DNA of 64,000 bases from Prinia subflava (taxonomy: Eukaryota > Chordata > Aves > Passeriformes > Cisticolidae). The stretch spans positions 95,565,239 through 95,629,238 of the forward strand of contig NC_086248.1 in the NCBI RefSeq assembly GCF_021018805.1, read 5' to 3'. Under the pieces are notes generated by a model. The model searched no databases and was not told where the DNA came from. It worked only from the letters and a program-made list of their open reading frames with translations. A program made the translations under genes and the position numbers. Positions 12,691 to 23,900 of the stretch are shown piece after piece (within the stretch, counting starts at the first letter, position 1; each line of letters starts with the position of its first letter).

Positions 12691-13240
12691 TCACTTCTTG
12701 CTCGTGAAGGAGATCAGGGGTTTGGGGGTCATGCCAGTAGGGACAGATCTGCTGTCACCGCCTCTGCTTCTGACATCCATCACGTTATCTTCATCCACCA
12801 GCAGGCTTTCATAAATCCCACCATATTTTTTACAATCTATGGTGATTCCCACTAGCAGGAACATTTTCCAGTCCTGGTCTGTGATCAAGTGATTCTTGAG
12901 GTGAATGTGAGGGACTCTCCTGGCTTGATTGCCCACACATGCCCATTATCAAAAAGACCCACAACAGCCCCATCTTCAATGTCCCTCTCCACCAGGATGC
13001 TGCTGATGGAGTACTTCCAGTAATCCATTGTGGCTGGGCTGTCTGAATCTCCCAGAAATGCCCAACACTGAGCTTCCCCATCTTCTACCTTCTGGGACTT
13101 CACTCTCAGCACACCGATGATAAAAATTTCAGTTTGTGAGTTTGGCCATCAGATCCCAAAGCTCTTGCTATGCCTGTGAGGACAGACCTGTGGCAACAGT
13201 GGCATTTGCCACTCCACCTGGTCTTGATGTCATACTTGCC
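12691..13240 (-). pseudogene. Unidentified protein-like minus-strand segment, broken frame
   Basis: Read on the minus strand, three adjacent segments look like real protein sequence rather than GC noise, but they lie in different frames. About 13240-13100 reads WDTQLQGKYDIKTRWSGKC onward. About 13127-12888 contains LRVKSQKVEDGEAQCWAFLG, then WKYSISSILVERDIEDG and LFDNGHVWAIKPGESL. About 12930-12691 contains HLKNHLITDQDWKMFLLVGI, KKYGGIYESLLVDEDNVMDV and ends ISFTSKK-stop. The segments overlap or abut with no room for introns, so single-base indels are the simplest reading: a decayed gene copy or a consensus error. I do not recognise the family. It lies 0.8-1.3 kb upstream of the MTARC1 ATG and points away from it. 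Confidence 0.3.
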
Positions 13241-13673
13241 TTGCAGCTGGGTATCCCACAAAGTGACTTCCCCGAGACCCTGCCAAAAAACAGGAAGGTT
13301 TTTCCCCTCTTGGACGGGGTCTCAGGAGTTTGGTACCAGGCAGCTGGGGTGTGCAGATGTCCCAAGGCGGCCCAACAGCACTCACATCCCATTTGATCCC
13401 ATTTTGCCTCCATCCACCTGTTCCCCTCCTCTCCGAGCTAAACCAAACGCAGGAATTTGACGCAGTCCTGTAGCGCTGCTTCCACTACCAGCCCGGACAC
13501 CAGACGGAACCCATCATCCGCCGGTGCTCTGCCGAGCCGGACCCTCGGCCGTGTATTTTCCCCGCTGGGCCGCCCCCGCTTCTCGCCCCGAAGGTCGCGG
13601 CTCCGCGCTGCGCCGGGCTCGGGGCAGCGCCGGGGCAGGCGGAGGGGCCCGGAGCGCCGGGCGGGGCCGGGGG

Positions 13674-13832
13674 CGGTGCGAGGGGCGGTGTGAGGGGCGG
13701 TGCGATGTGACGGGCGGTGTGAGGGGCGGTGTGAGGGGTGGTGTGAGGGGTGGTGAGAGAGGCGCTGTGAAGGGAGGTGCGAAGTGAGGGGAGGTATGAC
13801 AGGCGGTGCGATGTGACGGGCGGTGTGAGGGG
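13674..13832 (+). repeat. G-rich degenerate minisatellite (unit near GGGCGGTGTGAGG)
   Basis: About a dozen imperfect copies of a roughly 13-base unit, with variants GGGCGGTGCGAGG, GGGTGGTGTGAGG and GGGAGGTGCGAAG. A longer subunit GCGATGTGACGGGCGGTGTG occurs twice (about 13700 and 13807), so there is higher-order duplication within the array. Confidence 0.85.
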
Positions 13833-13839
13833 GCCGGGC

Positions 13840-13972
13840 CGCTCCTCTCCCGCCCACCGCCGCTCCCGCCCACCGCCGCTCCCGCCCCCGGCCGCTCCCG
13901 CCCACCGCCGCTCCCGCCCCCGGCCGCTCCCGCCCACCGCCGCTCCCGCCCACCGCCGCTCCCGCCCGCGGG
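13840..13972 (+). repeat. C-rich 16-bp minisatellite
   Basis: After one longer leading copy (13840-13860), seven 16-bp units start at 13861 and are spaced exactly: type A CGCTCCCGCCCACCGC, type B CGCTCCCGCCCCCGGC, in the order A-B-A-B-A-A and a final variant ending GCGGG. The alternating A/B pattern implies duplication of a 32-bp dimer. Each unit has a CCGCCC-like GC box. Confidence 0.92.
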
Positions 13973-14002
13973 CTCTCGGTGCGCGCAGCGGCCGCAGTCG
14001 CC

Positions 14003-17000
14003 ATGAGCGGCCCGTGGGGCGCGGCGGGCCCGGCGCGGCAGGCCTGGCTATGGGGGGCGGCGGCGCTGCTGGCGCTGGGCGCCCTGCTCGGGGCCTGGCG
14101 CTGGGCCGGCCCGCGCCGCCGCCGCCGCCTGCAGCGGGTCGGGACGGTGCTCAGGCTCTTCGTGTACCCGGTGAAGTCGTGCCGGGGGGTGTCGGTGCGG
14201 CGGGCGCAGGTGACGCCGATGGGGCTGCGCAGCGGGGACCTGCGGGACAGGTAGGGGCTCTGGCGCCGGGGGCTCCGCGCTTGTCGGGTGTTTGTTTTCC
14301 CGAGGGCCTGGGAAGGAGCACCTGCCGTGCGGGTGCTGCCGAGCCCGGCACTGACGCTGTTGGGCGCCCTGGTGCCCTGTCCCGCCGCAGGTTCTGGCTC
14401 GTGACCAGGGAGGACGGGCACATGGTGACAGCTCGCCAGGAGCCGCGGCTCGTCCTGATTTCTGCCGACTGTGAGGACGGGCACTTGATCTTGGACGCCA
14501 GGGACATGGACAGGATAAGGGTGCCTGTAAAGCTGCCCCAGACAAACCCCGTCCGCAACTGCAGGTACGGAAGGAGTCTTTTTCTTTCCCCCTTCCCTCT
14601 CTCTCAGTACTGACTTTCTCATGTGCTTTTCTTTTCAAGACTGTGTGAGGCTTCACATTTTCTTGTGCAGAAATTGGAGTGTAAAAATTCAGTACCTCTG
14701 TATCTTTTCTGTGTGGGTGTTTCTCATCATCTGCCTAAGAGAGACAGACTTCAAACCAGAGCCTGTACTGATAAGACAAGGCACAGCGGTGTTAGTAGGT
14801 TTAGATTAGCTCTCAGGAAGAAATTCTTCACTCTGCGGCTGGTGAGGCACTGGCACAGGTTGCCCAGAGGAGATGTGGATGCCCCATCCCTAGAAGTGTT
14901 CAAGGTCAGGTGGGGTGGGGCTCTGAACACCTTGGTCAGTGGAAAGTGCCCCAGTTTATGCTAGGACAGTTGTCCTAGGAGGTCTTTAAGGTTGCTCCTC
15001 ATCCAGACTGTTCCGTAATTCTGTGAAATCCTCTGCCATGTATTACACAGGAGGCCAGGAGTGGTTCTCATAACAAAAGCTCTGCTTTTAATCTTTCACC
15101 AAAAACTGGTGAAAACAAATCTCAGGAAAAGATGACAGAGTATTGAAGACTGTGCATTACACATCTGCCAAATGGACTGTGATCTTCTGTCTTCACAGAA
15201 CATCGTGTTGCTTATTTGCTTTTACTTCTAGTGTTTTTGTTCTTGCTTGGGTGAGCAGCTGCATCTCAGAGCCTCAGTCCTGCACTTTGGTATTTCTTGA
15301 TCACAACTACTATGTGCATCAGCATTTTTGTGTGCATGCTGGCTGTTCAGAGCTGGTGAGATGTTGGAGTTTAGATTCCCTGACCCGTCTTTAGCCATTT
15401 AACTGAGGGGTCTCAGTTTAAAACTTGATAGTCCAAGGCTTACTCTGAGGTCACGAGGGAAAGAGCAGCATCCCAGGGACTTAGGGCATTCCCTGTAGGT
15501 GCTACCCCAAAGGATTTTCAGGTGGATGGGTTACAAACAGTGATTTAGCTGTGTACTTGGAGTTTTGTTGTATGAGTGCAGGCCTAGTTATTTTATTTAT
15601 GTGTAGAAATCCATGCTGGAAAACTGCCAGCAGGAACAGGAAAACCTTTTCTCTGGTAAAATGTCAATTAATATGTAAGCGTTTAGAAACTGTAAGTGGT
15701 GTAAGGCCTTAGAAAGATAAGGCCCTACAAAGATACTGTAAGTGTTTGTTCTTTGGATAGCAGAGATGGTTAGTGCACCAGCTGCTGTAATTGTAACTAA
15801 AAGAGTGCTGGCAAGGAGCTGCATTGGCTTGCTTTTCGCAGAGGTCTGTTGCTGTGGAAACCATTGGTCAGCATAGCTCAATATCTCTGTTTATACAAGG
15901 CAGCTGCAAGTTCCAAATGCTAGCATTTCTCTTGGAGAAATGGAACAGATTTTTACAAACCTGTGCATAAAGCCAATGTGTTAGCCAATGGCACAATGTG
16001 TTAGCCAATGGCACATGTGCTGCAAAACCACGCAGTTTGCGAGATGTCATTTTTCTAAAGTTTGTTGTGTCACTAGAATATTTTAAATAGCCTAATATGT
16101 TGCAGTAATGAAAAGTTAGCTTGGATTTCTTGGATCTTCCAGTTTTAGAGCACGGTGATTTGTTCTTCTGGGGTTTTTTTCCTTTCTTTGCCTTAGTAAA
16201 TTTGCCTTCAGATGGGTGCTCATGGGAGCTCATGCACCATGAGCTAAAGCAGTGCCTTAGTACCTCTGGGTGCATACAGCTGTGCATGTGTTGATCTTGA
16301 AAACTGCTAAGTCCACTTGCAAATTTTACATAGGTATTTAAACATCCTGTCCTTGAGAGAGTCAAATATGGGACCAAAGCCATTGTATAGGTGCATTTTT
16401 TGCTTGTGCAAATACTAGAGTGTTTCCCTCTGGCTAGGAAACCTTGTGCTCTTCACCTGTGCCCTTTGTCAACGTGTGTTGTAACGCTTAAATTGCATGA
16501 CCTGTTCCCATGGATCACTGCAGCACTGAGTGCTTAGGACTCCACTTCCTTGTGCTTCCCCTTAGTGCTTCCACTTCCTGAGTGGAAGGCAGTAGTGTTG
16601 GAGGCTGTAAGAGCCTTGCCTCTCTTGCCCTGCCAGTCAAAAGCCATGCAGGAGCTGTGGGATGGAGGGAGGAGAAAGGCAGTTGAATGCTGTCTGGAGC
16701 AATGACATTTAATTCCAGCCTGTGTCGCAGGGTAGACACAGGAATCCCAGGAAAATGGAGCAGGGATATTGGTGCCAGCACCCGAGTGATCAGGGTCTTT
16801 ACTCCCTCAGATGAGTAAAGAAGGGCTCCTAGGAGCTGGGCTCAACCTAGATGAACTGCATGGGCCTCTGGATGCTTCAGGCTGCCCAGGGTGTGATTGC
16901 AGATAGGAAACTGCAGTGCGTTTGGGTCAAAATGGCTACTTTGAAAAGTGTAACAAAACTACTCCTAGCTGATGTTAAAGTTTATTGAAAGACTGACTCA

Positions 17001-20000
17001 AGGTTTTGCTTTTCTTGCCAGGAAAATGCTCCTTGCATAAACTTGTTTGCATTCTGCTGGCAGTGGCTTCTTGTGCCCCATGGACTTTGTTTCTGTTACA
17101 AATCTTTAACCTGTCTTTAAGATACTGAGCTATTTTGTATGTGAAGTCGGAGCTGAAGTGTCTCACCCATCTCTGGCTGAAGTTTGACAGCACTAAAATC
17201 TGATGAAAAGTTTCCTTAACAGTTAGGGACATCTTAATTAATAACATTTGTATATATCAGTCGTGGTAACTAATCACAACATTTCAGACTATTGTTTATT
17301 TTCTGAAATTAATTACCTTTCAGTTGATTTCTCTGTAGGAATCATTTGGTGTAGCAGTCACATGCAAATGCAAGCACAGGCCCCTTTTCCCCTCAAAGTA
17401 GAGCAAGCAGGTAGGTTTGTTACTGTCACTGATGAGGCAGTTGGCTCTGGGCACATTAACACTATTTCAGAGCTGGTTCAGAGCTGATATTGTCTGGTCA
17501 TGTCCATGCTCCTTAGCTTTCAAAACACTGTGGCCACAAGGAGATTGCCCTTTGGGAATGATTCATTTTCTGGATATTGCTCCCACTATTAAAACACGGT
17601 TTTTGCCTTCAAATAAGGAGCTTCCTTGAATTTTCATGTTCCAGCTAACTTGTCGATGTGTTGTGACTCTCCAGGGTGTTTGGACAGGATATCCAGGGCA
17701 GGGACTGTGGTGATGAAGTGGCTCAGTGGATCACCACCTTCCTCAACTCAGAGCCCTGTCGACTGGTGCACTTTGAGCCCTCCATGGTGCCAAGAAAGTC
17801 CAAGGACACGATAGCCCTTTTCCGAAACACCGATGAGGTAAATGAGTGCTCTTTTTCTCAGAAGGGTGTCCTTTTAACCATTTCCACCCCCCAGAACCTG
17901 CCCCTGCCATCTGTGGTGATTGAGCCCACTTTAGCAAGGTGTGTAGTTGTGTACTAAAACCATGTGAGTAGTCTTTTCTGTAAAGAGGTGACTTGCTTAA
18001 TTTTTACTTCAATTTGGTTTTAAGCTATTGACCATTCACAGCTAAAGGGTCTGAAACTGATACTTGAAGAGGAACTATTACACTGCAGAATACAATACCC
18101 TTTTGTGTCTCAATGAATAGAAAAAAGTTACATCTTCAAGGATGTTTTGGTGGTGTAATCTGTGTTGCATGCAAACATTCCTCTCCCTATCCCTTGTTAG
18201 GTCTGGAAGTGTACAGATACAAGTTGTGTTACTTTGTATTTTGTTTAGAAGAATGATGTTTAGACAGACTGGTTATAATTGTGGGCCTGGGAATTAAAAT
18301 TCAAAGGAAGTTTCAGAGGTTTTATCTCTTTCTGTGGAAGAGGCTTGAAGGTATGATATTAGAGAAATATAAGGGAAAGGTATGGAAAGGAGATGCTGTG
18401 CTCAGACATCCTTATGTAATTATAACCACTGCTGCCCTTCTTTTTTTCTGAACAACTCTCAGGGGAAGATGCTTTGAATTGTATGAAATGTAAGGTTTTT
18501 AAACAAATTGAAATTGTGAGTACTTTGCTTTTGTGATGTTATTGTCTCTAGGGCATCAAAGTCTTGCTTGTTGCACAAAGACAAGAAGGTATAGTCAATT
18601 ACAGACTTTTATAGATGTGCATTTGTTAGGTAAGGACACTGAGACCAATACAAACACAATATTTCAGCAAAAGGGACATAAGATTAGGAGGGATGATGTT
18701 CTGGGATCGTAGCAAGAAAGAAAAGGCTGATTTTTTTTGATAGTTATTTCAATGCTCATCATATTGTGGTTGAAAGGCATGTACAAGAATGGAGTAAGAA
18801 TAATATAAGAGAAAGGCAGGAGGGTTATACACTAAAATTCTTACCAAAATGTCTTTTTTTGTTTTTCTCCCCCCACCTCTGTGGAACTCCACTTCTTGGA
18901 GGTTTAGAGGTTTTTAAATACTGTTCATGGGCCTTGTTTGCTAATATGGCCCTCCCACTGCCCAGGCATCCCAGACTGATGAATGGACAGCTGTGAGTGT
19001 GGGCTGTTCTGGATGTGGAACTCCCTCTGGTGTTGTGATAAGGCAATTTGAGCACACAAAAATTGCCGTGGTGACTGAAATAGGGAAGTGCACGTTGTTT
19101 TCCCTGTTAACCTGCTTTCAGGAAAATCAAAACTTGAATGGAGCAGCCTAAAAGGCCATTGGTTCCATTGCCTGTCTTTGCCATGCAGTGACTGTCCTCC
19201 CGTGGTCTTACAGCAACCTTAGGATTTGGTGATGTTTCTTTCTGTAGGTTGCCTATCCTGACTGCAGCCCAGTCTTGATCATCTCTGAAGCTTCAATGGA
19301 CGATTTAAATACCAGGCTGGAAAAGAAAGCTAAGATACAGAACTTCAGGCCAAATATTTTTGTAACAGACTGCAGTGCTTTTGAGGAGGTAAAATAACTG
19401 TCTTAAATGTTTATTTGAAGGCTTGGTTGTGTTTCTTTGTAACTCAGTTGCCTTGTGTGAGGGTGCCAACAAGGGCGAGGAAAGCTGCTATTCTGTGATT
19501 TTTACGACTCAGTTCCAGAGAGATAAAGCTTCAGCTCACATCAATGCATATGAAACATTGATGGAGGACACAGGTCTATGAATGATTATTTCTCAAATTG
19601 AAGAAATTCCTAAAGCAGGACTAGATTTTTATCTCCACGAAGATTTGCAATAGAAAGCTTGTGTAGATGAGAAGCAAAAACTTTCTTCCCCTAAAAATTT
19701 CCTTTCTGCAAAACTGTAGATTTACCAGAGGCCCCAGGTCAGATTATCACCCATACAGTAAGAGTAAATTGCTTTAGGTTCAGTGCTTCAGACAAGTGTG
19801 TGTTGCAGAACAGGATTCATTACTTGTGTGTCTCTCCTTTTGGATGGAATTATTAGCGTGTCCTGAATTGGATAAATGCAGGTACAGTAGGGTTTTCATT
19901 ATAGTACTGTAGTGTAACTATGCATATTTTGAAGGTGCTAGTAAAGGTGATCATCTGGAATGATGCACCTTTTTGTGAATGACTCTGCCACTTATGGAAA

Positions 20001-20966
20001 AGTAGTTGCATGTGCTTGTGTCTAATATGTGCCTAATATTTACTTCCCTCAGGACACCTGGGAGGACATTCTTATTGGTGATGTGGAGATGAAAGGGACT
20101 GTGTGTTGTGGCAGGTAAACTTTGGAGACCTTTATTTTACACAGGAACCAAGAGGTTGATGATAAGAAGCCCTGACTGATCTGGCACTGTCTGTCATTGC
20201 AGGTGTATTTTAACAACCGTTAATCCAGACACTGGGGTCATCGACAGGAAGGAGCCCTTGGAAACATTGAAAAGGTTATAAAAACAGCACTTTTTCTTAG
20301 ACTGTGGGAGAGGGTTTAGGTTAGGCCCCAAGAGATGTTAGACTAGTGTTTTAAAAGTGGTTTGAGGTGTGTGTGGGACATAATGCAGTGTGAAGGTCTG
20401 TGTATATTGGCTTCCAGTCTACTTCTTGCAGTTCTGTGTGGTAAGAAAATTCAGGAAGTTCTCTTCTTTCTTGCAAACTTCACATTCCCTGTCTCTTTCA
20501 TATGTGCTACAGTGAAAACTTGAGCTAACAGATACTTAAGGTACCTAAAGGTCTAACTTTGCTTCTTTGACTTTCCTTTTTATAAAAATTTTTTATTTTA
20601 AACATTAATATATTAATGAATGTTTTATATTAAACATGAATGACTGAATACAATCAAGCTTATTTCCCTCCACTTGAACTGCTTGGTTCTCTGAACTACA
20701 ATATTTATTTAGTTTTTAGCCTAGTATGATGACCAAAACAAGGCATCCTTATTTGCATGTCCTCTCTTTCATCACTGATATTTTGATGTGTAGGTTTTGC
20801 TGCCACTTATTCTAAAGAAGGCCTTTCTCTCTGCAGCTACCGCTTGTGTGACCCATCTGAGAAACACATTTACAAAACCAGCCCTCTCTTTGGGAAATAC
20901 TTTGCTGTTGACAAAACTGGAACGATTCAAGTTGGAGACCCTGTGTACAAGATTATCTGGGAATGA
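14003..20966 (+). CDS. MTARC1: Mitochondrial amidoxime-reducing component 1 (MTARC1-like), seven exons
   Basis: Exons: 14003-14250, 14391-14564, 17675-17837, 19248-19388, 20053-20114, 20203-20274, 20837-20966 (TGA). They total 990 bases, or 329 aa (human 337), and every junction is in frame with GT/AG ends. The enzyme is an outer-mitochondrial-membrane molybdenum-cofactor protein that, with cytochrome b5 type B and its reductase, reduces N-hydroxylated compounds such as amidoximes. Visible: an N-terminal hydrophobic anchor (about 15-36) followed by RRRRR; the MOSC N-terminal domain beginning [20 protein letters not shown] (47-66); [34 protein letters not shown]; then the MOSC domain with [37 protein letters not shown] and [12 protein letters not shown]. 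Cys264 in RCILTT is equivalent to the cysteine that ligates molybdenum in human mARC1. The C terminus ([18 protein letters not shown]) is complete. Intron 6 has a poor donor, GTTATA. Whether it is orthologous to MTARC1, MTARC2 or their common ancestor needs a tree. Confidence 0.94.
14766..15027 (+). mobile_element. CR1 LINE 3' fragment, forward, in MTARC1 intron 2
   Basis: The segments AGGAAGAAATTCTTCACTCT, GTGAGGCACTGGCACAGG, TTGCCCAGAGGAGATGTGGA, GCCCCATCCCTAGAAGTGTT and TCTTTAAGGTTGCTCC follow the CR1 3' consensus in order. It ends in a decayed single ATTCTGTG. Confidence 0.9.
15975..16014 (+). repeat. Perfect 20-bp tandem duplication
   Basis: The unit AATGTGTTAGCCAATGGCAC occurs twice without mismatch, at 15975-15994 and 15995-16014. 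Each copy has an inner CCAAT. Confidence 0.95.
17838..19247 (+). other. MTARC1 intron 3
   Basis: A 1.4 kb intron, GTAAAT donor and TTTCTGTAG acceptor. No repeat family or nested gene is recognised. Confidence 0.85.
20275..20836 (+). other. MTARC1 intron 6 with weak donor
   Basis: A 562-base intron. The donor is AAAAG|GTTATA, a poor match to GTRAGT, while the acceptor CTCTCTGCAG is strong. Protein collinearity ([12 protein letters not shown]) fixes the junction. Confidence 0.8.
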
Positions 20967-23900
20967 AGGAGCCTTTGATCAGAAGATGCTTTTTCTCTTT
21001 GACATGCAGATTGGTTTTTTATGTACACAGTCACCAGCATAACTTTTTCTTCTTCCTTGCAATATTTTTTTGTGCTTTTTAAGGTGCAGGAGGTTCTTTG
21101 AGGCTGTGAAGTGCCAGTCATTTCAGATCATGTAATCTACTGGCACACCTGTAGTAACCACATCTTTGGTTTTCCTGGAGGCTGTGGTAGAAGAAACTGA
21201 TTCATGACAGACTTCACAGCACTACTGTGAGCATCACACCTTCTAAAATTTCCTGTCAACTGCAATATCAGAATCCAAATTTTTTGTACAAGGGTTTGCA
21301 TCATGTGTTTGATACATTTAGTGCCTATAAAGAGCCACAAAAACAGTCATGCCAAGCACAAAGATTGTTTGTCACAGAGCTGCCTTTACAAATGATCATG
21401 GAGTGCAGATGGCAGGGTTCTGCTTCCCTCCTTTGGTCCTAGTCTTTGTGATTCCACCCTCCTTTGGTCCTAATCATCTCGCCCTGTCTATGTCCAGAGG
21501 TGGTTTTTAGTAGTGTTTCTGTATTTGAAGTTGTTTCCTGAAGATTTCTGCTGTCTCTTGAGATTGGATTAACATCAGAAGGAGGACTCTGAGCTGACTA
21601 AATGATAGTCAGGTCTAGAGGTGGAGGTGCCAGGTAATGATGTGTAAGGCTGTGGGCTTGTTTAGTTTGTGACCTCTGCTTGACAGTTTGCACTGTTGAT
21701 TTTTTATCCTGTGAACAATACCATAACACTGAGGCTGTAGAGCAGTGATGCATTTGCTAACATAGCAGTAGAATTTCCAGTTTGATGGAAAGAACTGGAT
21801 GTTCACTGTGTCAGAGACCTCGTGCACATTGGAGGGGAAGGAAAGCCGTAGGGAGTGATCTGATGTTGAGCCTGCTCTGTTCAAGCTGCTGTCCAGGCCA
21901 ATATTGTAGGGCTGATGCACAGCTCCTCTCTGGCTCAGTGGATCCCCTTCTGTAGAAAGTTAGGCTGCTAAGCAGATGTTTGGGAAGCTGCAGTTTGAGC
22001 ATGTTAACATCCTTACTGGTTCTGCATTTAAACCTCTGGTTGTCCCCCAGTCCTGCTCCAATTTAACCAAAATGTCAGCTGTTTGTAGGAAGCTGATAGT
22101 TATATTTTTTACTGCACAAAACAAATAAGGGAGAAAACTAGTTTAATTATGACAGTGTCATCTTTTCTTTAAATGTTATATGATTTTTTTTTTAAAAAGT
22201 GGCTTCCAGGACAAAAGCCTGCCATCTTTCAAATGCTTGTCTGCTTGTTTCTTTTTTTAATGGATTACTAAATTTGAAAAGTGTTGCCCTAGCCTGAAAG
22301 AGGAATCAAATTAAGTGTGAAGAAGGACAAATATGATCCAGTCTGATGTTTAGATTATTCATTTTCTGTTGTAAGTATGAAAAGGGAATTTTGCTGCATG
22401 TTCATAATTCAGACCTGTAAAATGAGCTGTTGAGCTTCGAGAAAGTGCAGGGGGATGTGTGTGACAAGCCTGAAGCAATCATGTAGGGGAGGTACTTACT
22501 GATTACTTGTGAACTCCGACTTGCTCTGAATGCCATCTTGTCAGCAGGATGCTCTGTAAGTATTAAGTTTTCCTGGGACAGACAAGAGCCCTGTTTGAAG
22601 TGCATGTTGTATATTTGTGCATTGCTATGCCTGATGCAGCAACTAGTGGGAAGAAGTGAGAGAAAAAGCATTGTTTGAAAAGGAAAAGAATTCTGAGGTT
22701 CACTCTTAAAAAGCACATCTTGAAAGTTCCTAATGTTTAAAGCTGAAAGGTTGTGGAATTCCTGATGGTGTCATTAAGCACAGGCAGCCTGCTGGCCTGC
22801 CAAAGCAATTAGTTAAGAGTGTGTCTCTTCATTAAGTCAAAGAAGCGGAAGGAAAAAGAGCTGATTTCGTTGCTTCTGGCCAAATGTATTTTTTCCACTG
22901 TTGTTCTAGCAGCACATCAGCATTTATGTAACACAAATTGCATGCTGTAGATCCCATTGCCTCTCATTAGGCTGCTGTGGATGGGGCTGATTTGGAAATG
23001 GGGCTGTCTGCAAGGAGAAACTGCTGTCTGCGTTCCTGTTTGGGAGAGGCCATAGATCTAAACCCCTGATTTACTCCTGTAAAGCCTCTTAGCAGAATAT
23101 GGCTGGAATCCCAAAACAGCTGTGCATCTGAGCACAACATGGTTCACAGATGACACTTAAATCAATTATGTGGCCGTTTTGTGAAGCTGAGAGCATGAAT
23201 TAGAACATTGCCTATCTTCATATAACTGTTGATTTCCTGTAACTGTAGGAATTGTGTTTGATTTTATTGAAGCAATTTAGAAAAGTGACTGAAAATGTGT
23301 CAATCATAAGCCACTGTTTTTTAAATTGTGTATTTAAACAATTGTTAATTTTTTTAACTCCAGAGATAGAAAACAAAAGTATAAACTTCTAATGAATCCT
23401 ACATTCTTAAAGTGTAACGTGTTTGTGAGTTGGTTTTTTTTATTTTCTGTTTCAGCATTTAATTTTGACTACTCTTACCAGGATCTCATATATAGTTAAT
23501 ACTGATGATTGTCTTTTTTAATCCTACCTCTGAGTTCAGAAATATATGCAGTTAACCAAAGGATATGTGTAAGAGAACAGAACCATCAGATGTAAGTGGT
23601 CATCACACTCAGTTTTGCAACCCTTATGATCTAGATACTGGAGAAGACATTTACAGACTTTTTTTTTCCAGAAATGTATGAAAACAGGAGGAAATGGGTT
23701 TAAAAATATGAGAGTTTACTCGAGTCAATCCATGTTGTGTCTCAGAGTATAATACCAAAACTTTTTTTTCAGCATTTATTGTTCCAATAGTTCTTGCAGA
23801 ACACTGTGTATGAGAATGACAGTTGTTAAAAGCAGAAATTTCTGGGTTGCTTAAGAGTTGTGGTCGGTACCTTTTCAGACAAGTGCTCTCTCCACAAAAA

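Larger units (their letters stand above)
13480..14390 (+). promoter_or_regulatory. CpG-island promoter of MTARC1
   Basis: A GC/CpG-rich block covers the region upstream of the MTARC1 ATG, exon 1 and intron 1. Much of it is tandem repeat: a G-rich array at about 13674-13832 and a C-rich 16-bp array at 13840-13972, both full of GGGCGG/CCGCCC SP1-type sites. No TATA box is evident. The last repeat unit ends only 30 bases before the ATG, so the array is either core promoter or 5' UTR. Confidence 0.7.
14565..17674 (+). other. MTARC1 intron 2
   Basis: A 3.1 kb intron between a GTACGG donor and a CTCTCCAG acceptor. It carries a forward CR1 fragment and a 20-bp tandem duplication at 15975-16014. No nested gene is seen. 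Confidence 0.85.

Noticed and set aside
4641..13440. Search for a second MTARC (MTARC2) copy between C1orf115 and MTARC1
   Set aside because: No frame shows the MOSC motifs ([19 protein letters not shown]) seen in the downstream gene.
13438..14622. 394-codon open frame on the minus strand over the MTARC1 promoter
   Set aside because: It is mainly the antisense of the promoter minisatellites and MTARC1 exons 1-2, with a repeating HRPSHHPS-like translation and no domain.
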